From Puccinia triticina (lineage: Eukaryota > Basidiomycota > Pucciniomycetes > Pucciniales > Pucciniaceae): a stretch of 64,000 nucleotides of DNA. Shown one piece after another: positions 31,588 through 44,092 of the stretch (position 1 is its first letter; each line of letters begins with the position of its first letter). The stretch covers positions 3,286,001 to 3,350,000 of the forward strand of contig NC_070562.1 of assembly GCF_026914185.1 (NCBI RefSeq), given 5' to 3'. The notes under the pieces were generated by a model. It ran no database searches. It was not told where the DNA came from and saw only the letters and a program-made list of their open reading frames with translations. Made by a program: the position numbers and the translations under genes.

Positions 31588-34500
31588 ATGTCTGGACCAA
31601 TCCTTCCGCTCAATGGCCTCACAGTCAGCTTTATGGCACTCCCAACCGTTGTCGGCACATTCTTCAAGCACATCCTTCCATCTCCAGATACTGATCCGGC
31701 TCATCGCAGCGAGCTGAAATCAGATGAAGCACTAGCTGTTGCTAAATCAATGAGTCAAAAAATCACTCAATACCCTGTGGAAGACGTGCAGGTCCGCATT
31801 TCCTATTTGCCTGTCAAATGTGGCCGTTACTAACATCATTGGTTTTCCCCCCTTTTGTTACAGCGCCTTGCGAATACCTTCCAGCCGGCCCCCTGGAGCG
31901 TCAGGGTCATCCGCGTCTCCATTCCTGCTTCAACATGCTCTTCCGCTGCCGAGTACCTCACCGCGGCCTTTGGACCTGATGAGATCAAGAATCTGATTGG
32001 TGGACGGCAGTGGTGGCAGCTTCGCGGTAACAAGGACGGCTCAGTCGAGGGGGAATGGATTGCCATGAAGCGCGACCTGCCTCGGTCGCCTTCCTCACGG
32101 TCCATGTCGCGTTCCTCGTCGAAACGATCCCCTTCGCCAGCGCCCACCCAGGGCAGATCTTCTCATTCCAAATCACCCGAGGTGTCCATCACAAGGCGCA
32201 AAACCATCTTTGGCTCTCTTCGCCGTCACCCCGACGCATCCTCCAAATCATCTGTCAACAACAGCTCGGCTCAACCTACTGACCTACTTGCTGCCCCGGC
32301 TTTGCAATCCACTCTGTCCGACGAAGAAAATCTGCCTCACCTGTTCTCCACACTCGACCCCGGCACAACTCCCATTCAACCTGTGGACTCAAACAATCCT
32401 AGCTCATCCTCCTGCCAAGACGAGATGCCCAGTGACCCGTACGAGGATGACTTGGATAAGATGCCTTGCATGCTTTATATTCACGGAGGAGGTCAGCATC
32501 ATCATTTCTCTAGCCGAATGGTTTTTTTACACGAAACCCTGACTTGAACAACAATATTCGAAATCTAGCTTATTACTTTGGCAGCGTTAATACCCATCGG
32601 TAAGTCCTCACCCCTCTCTTCCATAGCTCCAGGTGCCACATTCTATAATGCTAGGGGATCTCAGTTGATATAAGTTTGTTTTTCTAGATATACCATCTGG
32701 AGGTATGCTCGGAAGATGGGTGGTCGCGCATTTGCTGTCAACTACCGGCTCGCCCCTCAATATCCATTTCCTTGTGCATTGGCCGACTGTCTTGCAGCAT
32801 ACCTCTATCTCATCCGGCCGCCGGAAAATGCCAAGTTACGTGTCACTGGACTTGCCGTCACATACAGTCTCACTTTCTTACTTACCCAATCCTCTTTCTA
32901 CCGCCATTCAGACACAGGATGGTAGACCCGTCCAAAATCGTCATTGCGGGTGACTCTGCGGGTGGAGGTCTTAGTTTGGCTTTGCTGACTTTGATTCGTG
33001 ATGTTGGACTGCCGATGCCCGCTGGCGCTGTATTGATCTCCCCATGGGTCGATCTCACACACTCATTCCCGTCCATCATGAGCAACGCCGATACAGACAT
33101 TATACGTATGTCCTTTTCATCAGCTCTCCTGTGTTGAATGGTCCTAACGAATCCAGTAAACCGTTGTAGCACCCTACGGATTTATGCATCAGCCCAGTGT
33201 GCTTTGGCCGCCGCCATCCCTCAAGTCCAGCGTATCTGGCAAAACCTCTGCCATGCCCGCACACCCGTCGGAAGCCCAACCCTCTGCCACAACCTCCGAA
33301 TCGCAATTCTTAAATCCGAATCAAGATCTTAACCCCTTCAAGCTGAAGGTATGCTCCCAGATCAAAGTCCGCACCGATGGGTCTGATCAGGCCACTACAA
33401 TCATCGAGCTCAAAGATGGTCAACCAGTCAAAATGGATCAGCAAATTCAACTGTAAGAATCTACTGCGAGACATCTTGAATCTCCTGTGTCTGGCTTCTG
33501 ACTCTTACCTTTACTCTCTCGTGTGCTTGCCGACTGTCCTCAGCTACGCTACCAATGATCAATTAACTCATCCATACTGCTCCCCTCTTTTCTCACCAAG
33601 TCTAGGTGGATTGCCACCCTTGCTGATCGTAAGTATAATTCCCTATCTCGAATAATTGAAGCTCAATGCAGGTCACTGATTCTCACTCTCTTATTGTATT
33701 CTGTGCTGTGTAGATTGCTGGCGAGAACGAAGTTCTCAGGGATGAAATCATTTATGTAGGTCGCTCTAGCCAAGCAATTTTCTGTTGAATTTTGCTGACA
33801 GTAGATTTTTCATTATTGTTGGTTTGACAGCTTGCTCATCGTGCCGCACACCCAGACCGATATCATTTACGGGAAGATTTACTGAACGCTCACCCCGAGA
33901 GGAAAGCCAAGGCGGCTGAATACCCGCCGACCAAGGTTCACCTTCAGGTCTACGGTGAGTTTCATTTCGATGCCTAAAACTATTACAGCCCGGTTTATTG
34001 ACTATGAGCCTCTTTGTTGTTCCCTGAATCCAGATGAGATGTTTCATGGTGAGTTTCATGTCTCAAGCTGAGAGGTTCTTATCCGGGGAGTACTCACCCA
34101 TCCTTTTGAATCGCTTTAGTTCTGCCCATGTTCTCTTTCCTTCGACCGGCCAAGTATTGCTACAGGGCAATCGGCTCCTTTTGTAAATTCGTCACTGCTT
34201 CCGAAACCGAAAACACTCCGAATACTTCTAGCAAGCCCAGATCACCCAGTCAGGTAAGCTTCCCTTCCTGGGTTGTCATAGCGTTGTCATCTGAAGCTAA
34301 AATTTGGCCTTCGGACTCAAAGGATGAAAGACACGAGCCCGAACAGAGCGGGTCAGCGCCCCCGCCCGGCTCGTTAGGCAACATGCAGGTGTCTGCGTCG
34401 ACAGATTCCTCGCAGATGCCTGAATCCAATCAGCCGATCTTCACGTCGAAGCTCACATCTCCACCAGCACAGCTTCCCACGCCGCCTCCCTCTCCGCTGG

Positions 34501-35551
34501 TCGCACGCATTCCGTCTGACCGAAAACTCTCTCGCATCGCACCTGACGCGCCACCTCGGCCGACTCTTCCAGAAGCCACTTTGGCCGAACTGGAACACAC
34601 CATCTACCACGCCTCATTCCCGGAACGACGCCCCGAGTTTGTGGACGAAATGATCCGTGAACGGGTGGCTCTTGATGGGCACATTAGACCCTTGGAAGAT
34701 GAGGCCGAGCTCGATATCCTGAGAATCTCGCCCAACGACTTAGGAGTCATCAAGGACGGGCCTCTCAGACGATGGGCTGAAGGTCGGAAGATCTGGGATC
34801 ACAAGCAAGTCATAGTTTCCACTTCGCGTCACTTTCCTGGCTTGTCTCCAAAAAATAGATTGCTTATGTTCTATCTTGCACGAAAAACAGATTCATGGGA
34901 AGATATAAGAAGATCCAGGTCCAACGAGAGCATCACATCAAGCGGTCAAACAAGTTGAGTCGTAAACACCTGCACTAGGATCTTTCCTGGTCGAATGGGT
35001 GACAAGATTTCTAAACGATTTACTGACTTTCATTTTTCTTTCCCACCATCAGACGTGTCAAAGAGACCATGAAAAAGCTCTCCGAGCCGCACATGTCGCA
35101 GAAGAAAAACAAGAAGAAAAGGCATGGCCGGAAGCCCTCTGCTAGTGCAGACCCATTGCCTGAACCGGTCAGTAATGCAGCAGCCTCCACGAACTGTGAC
35201 GGAGTCGCTGCCCGGGAGGCCCCTTGTGAGCAGCCAGATTCCTCGGCAGAAGAGGCTCCTGCGGATCGGTTCGGATGGACGTTGTCGGACGACGAGCGTC
35301 CTCCACCCAGCTCGATCGCGGCCAGGAAAGATACTTCTGAGGCCCTCAAGGTACTGTCTTTTTTTCGTTCCTGCGTCTAATTTACCTTGATTTGCATTCT
35401 TCAGTTTTCTGTGCTGATCGCGCTTTTCTCTCTTGGTCTTTCCTACTGCTGGATTCGTCTGGACTTTGATAGTTGGCTAAGGTACTCGAACATCAGCATC
35501 AGTCCAAACATGCTATGCGTCTTTGACCACCTCTTGATCGGTCTCGAGTGA
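31588..35551 (+). CDS. Alpha/beta hydrolase of the hormone-sensitive-lipase family (968 aa)
   Basis: Fifteen exons: 31588-31791, 31864-32491, 32569-32599, 32688-32834, 32918-33105, 33170-33452, 33544-33628, 33714-33755, 33831-33954, 34035-34049, 34120-34253, 34323-34808, 34859-34953, 35053-35350, 35405-35551. The oxyanion-hole motif HGGA is at about 275-278. Nucleophile Ser350 is in GDSAGG. A likely acid (Asp/Glu near 528-532) and His582 in DEMFHV complete a triad. Residues 100-260 are a Ser-rich disordered insert, and 640-760 and the Lys-rich region near 840 are also non-catalytic. A hydrophobic C-terminal stretch (about 920-937) may anchor it in a membrane. Likely an esterase, lipase or steryl-ester deacetylase; substrate unknown. 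Exon 10 is only 15 nt. The intron at 34254-34322 is a multiple of 3 and could be retained. Confidence 0.85.
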
Positions 35552-36138
35552 TGCTATTTATTTACACATACAGATACATTATCTGACTTTTTTGTTATAG
35601 CTTGGTGATAACGGTTCGGTTTTCTTTCTTCTACTCTTCATTAACTTCCTGGACGTGTCTTTTTTTTCCACATTGTCTCCCCAGATGTACTGCCAACATT
35701 ACTGATTTTACTGCTCAAAGCTTTCAATGTTAAAAATGCTGCTTCGCTTTTCTTTCCGCCCTGATTTAACCCCTTGCTTAATCATTTGTTTTCTTCTTTC
35801 TCAACTTGGTTACATACCATTACCATGTATCGTGGCCTCAAGATCTGCGAGCCTCCCTTGTTAGCCTATTTGTATCACAAACATTTTCCACTTGCATATT
35901 TTAAGGCCTTTTTTTGGCAACAAACTAAACAAATAATCATTCAGCTGTCCTGAATTGTTCATGACTACACCAAGAACCAGTCATCAGGGGAGTTAAAGCT
36001 GAGAAACATTTACCACCCAAACACCCAATGTAGAGCAGCAATTCTAAAATGGCACATAAAATATCATCCCTGTGTTATGATTTTATGACTTGAAAAATTT
36101 ATGTTTTCAACTTCAAACTTGGATGCAAATGGTCATTA
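35552..36138. other. 3' flank of the hydrolase gene, no gene seen
   Basis: T-rich, with no ORF or clear repeat up to the MITE at 36139. Confidence 0.6.
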
Positions 36139-36308
36139 GGTGTGTTCAAATTGGAGATCATAAAATTCTCAAATCATAAAATCACAACACTCACTTTTGA
36201 GGGATATAGCATTGCTCTACTTGTGTTTGGGTGATACATGTTTTTTATTGGCTTAAAAGTTTATAATTTTATGGTGTAATCATTTTATGCAAGTCAACTT
36301 TGAGCACC
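36139..36308. mobile_element. MITE, PIF/Harbinger-like, diverged copy (170 bp)
   Basis: Begins GGTGTGTTCAAATTGG after TTA and ends GCAAGTCAACTTTGAGCACC. It is rich in ATAAAATCAT motifs, as is the better preserved copy at 58070-58264. The target duplication is not preserved on the right. Confidence 0.55.
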
Positions 36309-36503
36309 ACTATTGTATATTGAGCAAAATTACTATGTATTTGTAAGTCTGAGAGATGAATAGTGGAGGTGATTTTCAAGCAAGCAATTTCAAAATACGG
36401 AACACTTGTGAATGATTATACTACAAAGCTGTTGCCCAGCCTGCTACTTTCTCAATGGGTATTTTACCCAACTCAGCTTTTGGAGACTTTGAAGTGGCCA
36501 AGG

Positions 36504-37522
36504 TCAATCGTCATAAACTTTCAACTCGCCATCATCCTCACTACCGTCGTCATCATCGTCATCTTCCTTTCGTCCTTCGAGCGCGCGATCATTATGACAA
36601 GGATGAGAAGTTTTGACAACCTGTCTGATCTCGGGCAGGCGAGGATTGTCGGCCAGTCGCCCGGCGCGGATTTTCTGCTCGATCTCCGGTGGGGCCAGAC
36701 GGGCCTTCTTAGGCCCTGTCGATGAGCTGTCGTTGTCCTCTCCATCCCTGAGGTCCTGTTGCCGACCTGTTGCTGGCGCTGGAGACGAGGTGGAACTCGG
36801 GCCGGGATTGACGCTGGGCTGCGTCCGTCTGCTTGCCCCCACTCCGTGCTCGATAAATCGCCGGCTCGCCCCTCCGATTAACTCCTGTCGCCCCTCTTGT
36901 GATTTCGAACCGCGCGCTGTCCTTCGGAAATACGAACGCAAGTTTTCCTAGTGTTATCACAAATCAAACACGGGTTGTCCTCTCCCATTGATTAATATCA
37001 TCCTCATTACAAAAAATAAACGCGTCGTTTTTTCTTTTAACAGTACGATAGGGAGGGGAAAGTAGGTGTTGTGTCTCGTGGGGAAGACTCACTAGTTCGG
37101 GTTTCATCACTCGGTCCTCAGCCGACCCGACCATGAATTCGACATAAGCTGATAGTACCAGTAACACCAACAAGGTTACCAAAAGACCGATCATCAATAT
37201 TTAATTAACCTGGTGGGTGATGACAGGAACGGAATGAGTTTGCAGTAGGCAGAGAGGATTTACCACCGAGTAAGTCGTCTAAGGACTCAGCCAAGACACC
37301 TTGGAGGTTGATCTTGGTTTTGCGTGAGAGCTCATTCGTAGACGAGGGCGCTGATGAGGGTGCAGCAAGGTTAGGCAGGCGGGAAGAAGCCGATGGTGGG
37401 GGAGCAGGCTGTCGTAGCTGGGCGAGGTGGTCCTTCAATGACCGCGAGCAGGCGTGTACGCTTTCGACAAGTTCCGAGCATTCCGGAGCCGCGCGCTTCT
37501 CCGGCCGCCCGGTCTCATCCAT
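36504..37522 (-). CDS. Unrecognised protein, Ser/Pro-rich with acidic C-terminus (252 aa)
   Basis: Exons 37522-37264, 37148-37093 and 36947-36504. Introns of 115 and 145 bp have good donors (GTAAAT, GTGAGT) and preserve frame. A helical region at about 10-35 contains Cys residues, followed by a Pro/Ser linker. A second helical region crosses the first two introns (about 70-115, with INLQGVLAESLDDLLG and AYVEFMVGSAED). The tail is Arg-rich and then strongly acidic (DDDDDDGSEDDGE) near the end. No signal peptide or membrane segment. The acidic/basic tail suggests a nuclear or chromatin role, but this is only composition-based. A competing open frame on the same strand (36964-37197) includes the middle exon and looks intronic otherwise. 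Confidence 0.55.
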
Positions 37523-38417
37523 CCGCGAGGTCTTGAAGGGCTAAGAGAGATACTTCCCGCTGTTCCCGAATCTTGTTCGTTTAGTGCGCCGGGTTTTCGG
37601 AAGGTTCCGGTCGAACAGAGAATTTCCAAACGCCGGACTCAGACATTGGAACCCGCAGAGTTGCTATTATGTAACCTCCACAATGAGTCCCCCGGCGGAG
37701 TAAACCACTTGTTGCATTGCACCGGCCTGATTGGCAGGGTTCCGGTCGCACGGCGTCTGCCGACTCTCCCCTCATGCAGAGGGACAAGGACAGTGGCTCT
37801 TTTTCATTTTTTATTGATGCAGATTTGGTTTGACAGACGCCGCGAGACGCGTCCAAGGCATATCTACATCCGTGCAACTAGAACCTTGATGGAAGCTTAG
37901 GTCTGCATGATTTGGAAGCAAAACTGCCAAGGTTTTGTTGGACCAAGCCAAAAGCTCAGAAGACAAGAATTATTGGATTGGACAATTATGTGATGATCAT
38001 TATTAATCAAGTACTAAGTAATGATAGATAGAGAAAAGGAGACACAAGGATGTGTGTGTTTGTTTGAAGTAGGTCTATAAATTGATGGCGCGAAGGAAAA
38101 AGAAGAGAAGAAGAAAAGAAAAAACAAGTGTACAACTGATTATGACTAGAAAAAACTAAAACAAAAAAGAAACCAAATAAAATGGATATGCAAACACAGA
38201 CACCAGGTAGGATGAGGCAGAGCGAAGGGGGTGGAAGGCGACTTTTGAGGTTGTTTGTGGTCTTTGTTCAAGCGGACAAGAGAATGTGGATGTGTACAAA
38301 CAAGCAATCAAGTAGAGAAAGACAAAACTGACCAAAACTGTATTTTTTGTATCTTTTATAGATTTTATTTTATTGGGTTGAAAAGGGGAGAGAAAGAGGG
38401 GATACAAGAAGGGAGGA
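37523..38417. other. Intergenic, no gene seen
   Basis: 37560-37900 has small ORFs on both strands without support. 37900-38410 is A-rich and serves as the 3' flank of the Bud4-like gene. Confidence 0.5.
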
Positions 38418-41400
38418 TCAAGCGAGTTTGACGGGGCCTTTGGAGCGTTTCATTTGGGACTGGATGGGTCTGGATGAGGATGGCGGGTGAGCGGCGGAAG
38501 ACGGGTCGGAGAAAGTGGGCCTCGAGAGGACGGAGGAGGCGGTGGAAGCGGCGGAGGACATGACGGTGGATCCGACGGAAGACATGACGGAGAGAGTGGG
38601 GCGCGGGGAGGAGGTGAGGAGGGTGGAGGGGGGCCGCCGGGAGGAGGAGGCGTCGGAGCCGATGTCCGAGAGCTTCACGACCAGTCGGGACGAGGAGGGC
38701 GCGTGTGAGGATGCATGCGAGGGGGCCTGCGAGGGGGCTTGCGAGGTCATGAGGGACGAGGCGGGGCGGAAGGAGGCGTACGTGTTCGAGGTGATCTCGG
38801 ACAGGCTGGAAAACGCGCCAGAGGTGATGGTGGAGATCGACGAGGCTTGGGAGGAGCTCGACGGAGGCTTGTTGGCCATCGCCCGGGACTTCGGCGAGCG
38901 CGGTCGCCGGCCTGGCTGGCGGTGACCGCCAGCCTTCCCAGACTGCTTCTGCCCCCCTCCAGCTCGCTCTTCCTCTTCCCTCTCTTCATCCGCCAGGGCT
39001 GCCTGTCGGGCAGCGATCTGCAGCCGTAACAATTCGGCCTATTATTGCAACAACAACAGAGAACAGGTCGTTAGGACTACCGAAGCAACGATAACCGAGA
39101 AAGAGTGTTGACTTACCCAGGCTGGGAGTGGTTGGATCTTGCCCAACAGCTGCTTGAGCACGTTTTTCCAACGCTTGAATTCGGTTTGGTTGTCGGCATG
39201 GAAGAGGATCTCGGAGCCGTCCTTGAAAACGAGACGGAAGGTGAATGGGGGTAGGATCTCGCCTTGGTCGTTGATCGTGCTCTGTTTCGGCTGCTCGTTC
39301 TCGTCTACGTTCTCGTTCCCGCAGTCTTGGAGAGAGACCACTTCGGCCAGTCGGATCTCGGCGGAGAGCTTCTTCATGATGTCGTTGTACGCAAAAAGCG
39401 AGCCGCCCGTCGCCTTGAACGTCCTTCTTCTCCAGGTCTGAAGAATGATAAGAATCAGCAAGCATTTTAAGAATGGACAGGGATCGGTGGACGGCTTACC
39501 AGACAATCAGCGCCCAACTGGCTGAGAACACCTTCGTGCCATACTTCCTGCCACCATTCAGCGATCTTAAGACCCTTCAGGCACTCTGAGCCCGAGTTGG
39601 GAATCGTGGCGTTCGGAAGCTTGGGGATCGGCGGGAGCGATAGAAACTCAAGACTGACTTGGCCGATCGGTCCCGAGAAGGTCCGGCGCATCTGCATCTC
39701 AGCTTTCACAGGATCTTCCAACGCAGACATGCATGGAACGACCGCGTGTTTCCATTTGCCCAAGCATTCCTGCGCGTATTGTTCAAAGTTGACGAGCGCA
39801 GTCGCAAGTACATGGTTTCGATCGAGCAGGCCCACGAGGGGATGAGGTGCTGCCCGAGCAGCCAGTTGGCGAGCCAGAGCGGCCTTTTCGCGCTCCATCA
39901 TTTGAATCTGCTGTTGTTTCTCTTGCAGCATCTGCTGCTGATGTTTTGAGCTCCGCTTAGAGGAGGCGCCAAAGAAGCCAAACAGACGTTTAGGACTTTG
40001 GGGGACGGCTTGCGGGAAGGCCTGGGAGACGGGGCGGGGCGGAGAGACAGGCTGGGGCGGAATTGGCGGCTTGAGGTGGGCATTGAGTGGCTCGTTCAGT
40101 GGGATACAGAAGGCTAGACTGAACTCGAGCTTCTTGGCTCGAACAAGCTCGAATTCGACGCCGATCGTAACTTCAGGCTCCAACTTGTAGAACGGGGTCC
40201 TGACCTTATGAAGCCCATTGTCGATTACCACTTGAAAATGAGCTGGGGGTTGGGATGTTGGTAATCCGCGAAAGACCAATTTGGACACTTTTTCAAAGGC
40301 AGGGCGCACAGCGGGGGACATCAGTCTCTGCTTGGCTTCCGAAAAAAAAGGTGCGGCTCACTTTTGATGAAAACTCGCCCGATCTTGTTAACATTGTCGT
40401 TTTGAGCCCAAAAAGCTTTCAGTTGAGCTGCGTGTTGGTTGATATCCGACACCTTTCTGAGCTTGCGCCAATTACGATTGGCCGCCACATCGCCTGCCAC
40501 GCCAGCGGTCATTGTATGATCGGAGGCGACCACTATCTCGTCTGGCTCAGAGACGCGATACGTTCGCTGTGTCGGGAAAACAAATACGTAGATGAGGTTA
40601 GATAACAGATGAGAAACCTAACCTAGCGAGAACGGAGACACTGACGGATTTATTAGCTTTATCCAAGACTTGATTGAGCGGCTCTTGTAAGTTCGTCTTG
40701 GCCATTGCGGGTTGAATAGTGTTGTGGAGTAAGGCGGATGTAATCTTTGAGTTTTCCTTGTCGACAGCCATGGAATGACGCTTGACGGGGGTAGACTGAT
40801 AGAGAAGTAAGTGGACCTCAGCTGAGGACACAAAGAAAAGGCAGTGTAAAGCGATGGAGACCAGGTTGGATAAAACATACCTTGACAGCAGCCTTGGCAC
40901 CAGCACCAGTACCAGTCTCGTCCAGGTCAGCGCCACCAGTCGACGCGCTGCGTCTCCTCCGTCCGGCGCCCTTGATCATGACCAGCTTGCTGGGTAGGGA
41001 GGCGGGCTCGGCAGCGTTCAAGCCATCCGGTCTGGAGAGCGAGACGGAAGAATCGCAAGACTTGGACCCGTCTTCGGTGGCTTGGAAGCCGCGCGCGAGT
41101 TTATCGAGTCCACTCGACATCGCACTCAGGTTCCCGGGCTCGAGTTGAGCTTCCTGGAGCCCGAGTAAGTTGTCAGTGCTCGGCAGTTTCACTTGCTGGG
41201 CCCTCATCGGAGGCCTCGCTTGAATCTCTTTGAGAGGGCCCATAGTGACGGTCGAGCGACTCGGTTCATCCGAATCTATCGTGAGATCCCGAGACAGTTC
41301 GAGTTTTTCTTCCTCGCCATTCAGTCCCAGTTTGTGTATTGATGCCGAATGAGAAGTGGCTGCCCGGGAGAGCATGCTCAGAGAGGGCTCCTCAGACTCG

Positions 41401-44092
41401 TCCCCTAGTTGCGAGGCGCGCTCTCGATCCCGGATTCGATCGTGGATCTTCTTGCGAGTGATTCTGGGTCTGTGTCCACTTGGACTGCCAGGTCCACTCT
41501 CGCCTCCCGTATCAGACTCGGATGCCACAGTTTCGCTTGTCGGACGAACCCATGCAGTCGTAGCCGCGCCAGAAAGCTGGTTTGATGAGGGGAAAGGCGA
41601 GCTGTGTGGCACTTCGGGCAGATTGTAGGCAGACGGTGTGCCGGCAGACAGCGCTTGGAGGGCCGGGTGGGCAGTATGACCACTGGAGGGCACCGGTGGT
41701 GGCCTAGGTAAAGGTCGTCGAGGGCTGGTATGAGCAGATGGAGCTTCGTCAATATCCATCGGAGCCGCAGAGAGAGGGGGTGAGGGGGGATCGGGAGTCG
41801 GGAGTTGGTCGGTGTAAGAGGCGCGAGGTGTTGAAGACAGCATCGGTTGGGAGGGTGCTAATGACATGGTATCTAGACCTTCGACATCGAGAGTTGATGA
41901 TTCAAGAATTGAGGATATCATAGAGGCTTCGCCAACTGGAAAGGAGGAGAAAACAAGTAAATAAACAGATACATATCCGCGTGAAGGATATCTGAACTTA
42001 CAAATACTGTCGTCGAGCCCTAGGCTGGAGAGCGAGATGGGCTGGAATGAAGCCGCTTGAGGGGTGGCTTCAGACGCGGAAGGTGCCTCGGAGACGTGAA
42101 TGGTATCCGGCTGCTCGGGAGGCAGGACTGATTCCTGTGGTTTCATGTAAGGGAAGCGAGAACGCGGTTTGGTCTCATCATTTGCGGGAAGAGCGTCATT
42201 CTTCTGTTTTGTAGCTTCATCGGCTTGTTGGGTGTTTGCACTTTGGCTCTCCTCAGCAGAAACAAGATCATCAGCCAGGCGATTTCGGTCTTGGTCGTCT
42301 TCAGGAGATGTCGGAGACTGAGTCTGAGCGGCCTGAGCATTGACGAGCTCTGCTAAGTCAGGAGATGTGAGCAATTCATCGACCATTTGATCCACTGGAT
42401 CTATTTCGCTCGATTGACTGTTCGCAGTGTATGAGGTATCGTGGCCTGGATGGAGGAGCGATTCTTTTGAATCATCGTGAATGACAACAGAGCTTTGGGA
42501 GTGGTTCATGACATCATCAGCTTCTTCATCTTCTTCTTCTTCCTGGTGCTTTTCGTGCTCATTGGAATCGTGGTGAGTGAAGCCGTTGACTTGTGTCGTA
42601 GTGCCCGACGACTCATTCCAAAATTCAGATGGATGCGAGTGGTGTTCAGGATTGGGGTGGTCGATCAACGCTTGAGGGGCTTCGCTGAGATCAGATTCAG
42701 TGCTGATGTCTGATGTATCTTCGGGTTTCGAGTCGGATATTTGCGAATCCGAGGATGAAGCGTTACTGGTCCGGCGCCATTCTTCTTCCCATTCAAACTC
42801 GAGCACGTCTTCGCCGCCCCAGGTAACCGTTTTGCGACGCTCACGACGCCTATTCGGGCAGCTTAGCGCAGACGGGGCTCGGCAATCCTGACCACCCTTT
42901 TCGGGTTCAGAGGCGTAGCCGGAGGACCGGGAAGCATGAGGGGGAGTGAAGCTTCGGGGACCACCAAGTCTCTGCGTCTTGAGCACTCCGTTGGCGCTGC
43001 CACCTGCGCGGGGGGAAGTCGGAGGGACAGGCAGATCGGGTCTGGTATGCGATGGCGGAGTGCCAGGAGCCACGTCTGAATCGTGAGAGGAAGCTTCGTC
43101 GCCTTCAGAGGATGGAGTGAATGATGTGGAGGGGGATGACGAGGTTGCGCGGTTGAGGTGTTCGGAGGAGCTAGAGGTAGACTTGTTGATTGATGGATCC
43201 GAGCCAGACGCTTTGAAGGGGGATGAGGTGACTAGAGCGTTGCGCGTGAGAACATTGAATGCGCTGCTTTGCCGAGGAGGGGGGCGGGCCTTCTGGTTCA
43301 TCTGATTGATCATTTGCAGAGGTGGTGCAGAGGGTGGGAGGTTAGGATGCGGTCGAGGAGGGATGGGAAGGTTCTCGTCGCTTTTGCGCTTGGTGCCAGG
43401 CTTGTGAGGGCCTTGGAGGGGAGTCGAAGGGGTAGGAGTTGGTAAGGGGCGAGTGGCAGTTGGGGGACGATGGGTATCTGCAGCTGACGAAAGTTGGGAG
43501 GCAATTCCAAGGCCTTGCAAAGCAGCTGCCATTTGGCTCTGAGTACCTGGGGCACGCTGTGGGGTGAAGGAGATGCGAGAGCCCGGGGTAGAATGTGCGG
43601 CGGTCTGTGCGACGGTAGATGGCTGATGATTGAGTGCTGGACGGGATGGCTGATTGGGAGTGAAAGGTGCGGATTTGAAAATGGACGACGAAACCAAACT
43701 TGCCTGTCCCAGACGCTTGAAAGCTTCACTTTGTCTAGGAGCAGCAGCCGACGAATGTAACTGGTTTTCGCCACTAGCAGCTGTTGTCAAGAGAAGAGTG
43801 CAGTTTTAGTATTCATTGGACGATGAGCTGGGGCGAGGGTGAATGGACTTGATGACTCACTACGAGAAGATGGTTCTTTCTCGGAATCCTTCTGGTCCGC
43901 TCGGGGCAATGTGCGAGCCGAGTTAAGTCTCGATGAGGAGGGTTTACTGGAAAGCTCGCGAGGAGTCATGTTGGCCGAGTTGGAATCCATGCGAGTGGAG
44001 ACTGCTGATGATTTAGATGTCGCGTCAGAGGGGTCGCGCGACGTTCGGCTAGAGAGTCTAGGGGTGAGGCTCGATGGATCGCAGGTGCGCAT
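38418..44092 (-). CDS. Bud4/anillin-like protein with C-terminal PH domain (1716 aa)
   Basis: Eight exons: 44092-43861, 43780-42002, 41935-40881, 40795-40646, 40566-40362, 40287-39500, 39437-39117, 39038-38418. The first 1000 residues are disordered and Ser/Pro/acid-rich. The anillin-homology region spans about 1090-1400 and includes the strings GRVFIK, KLVFRGLP and FQVVIDNGLHKV. A PH domain follows at about 1404-1510 (FKATGGSLFAY to FKRWKNVLKQLL). The tail is Ser-rich with a basic end. By family, such proteins scaffold septins and mark the bud or septation site at the cell cortex, with the PH domain binding membrane lipid. The exon 5/6 junction uses a 74-bp intron; a 26-bp alternative was rejected. 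The 66-bp second intron is a multiple of 3. Confidence 0.85.

Noticed and set aside
40336..40361. 26-bp intron in the Bud4-like gene
   Set aside because: Too short compared with all other introns here; a 74-bp alternative fits frame and gives a better protein joint.
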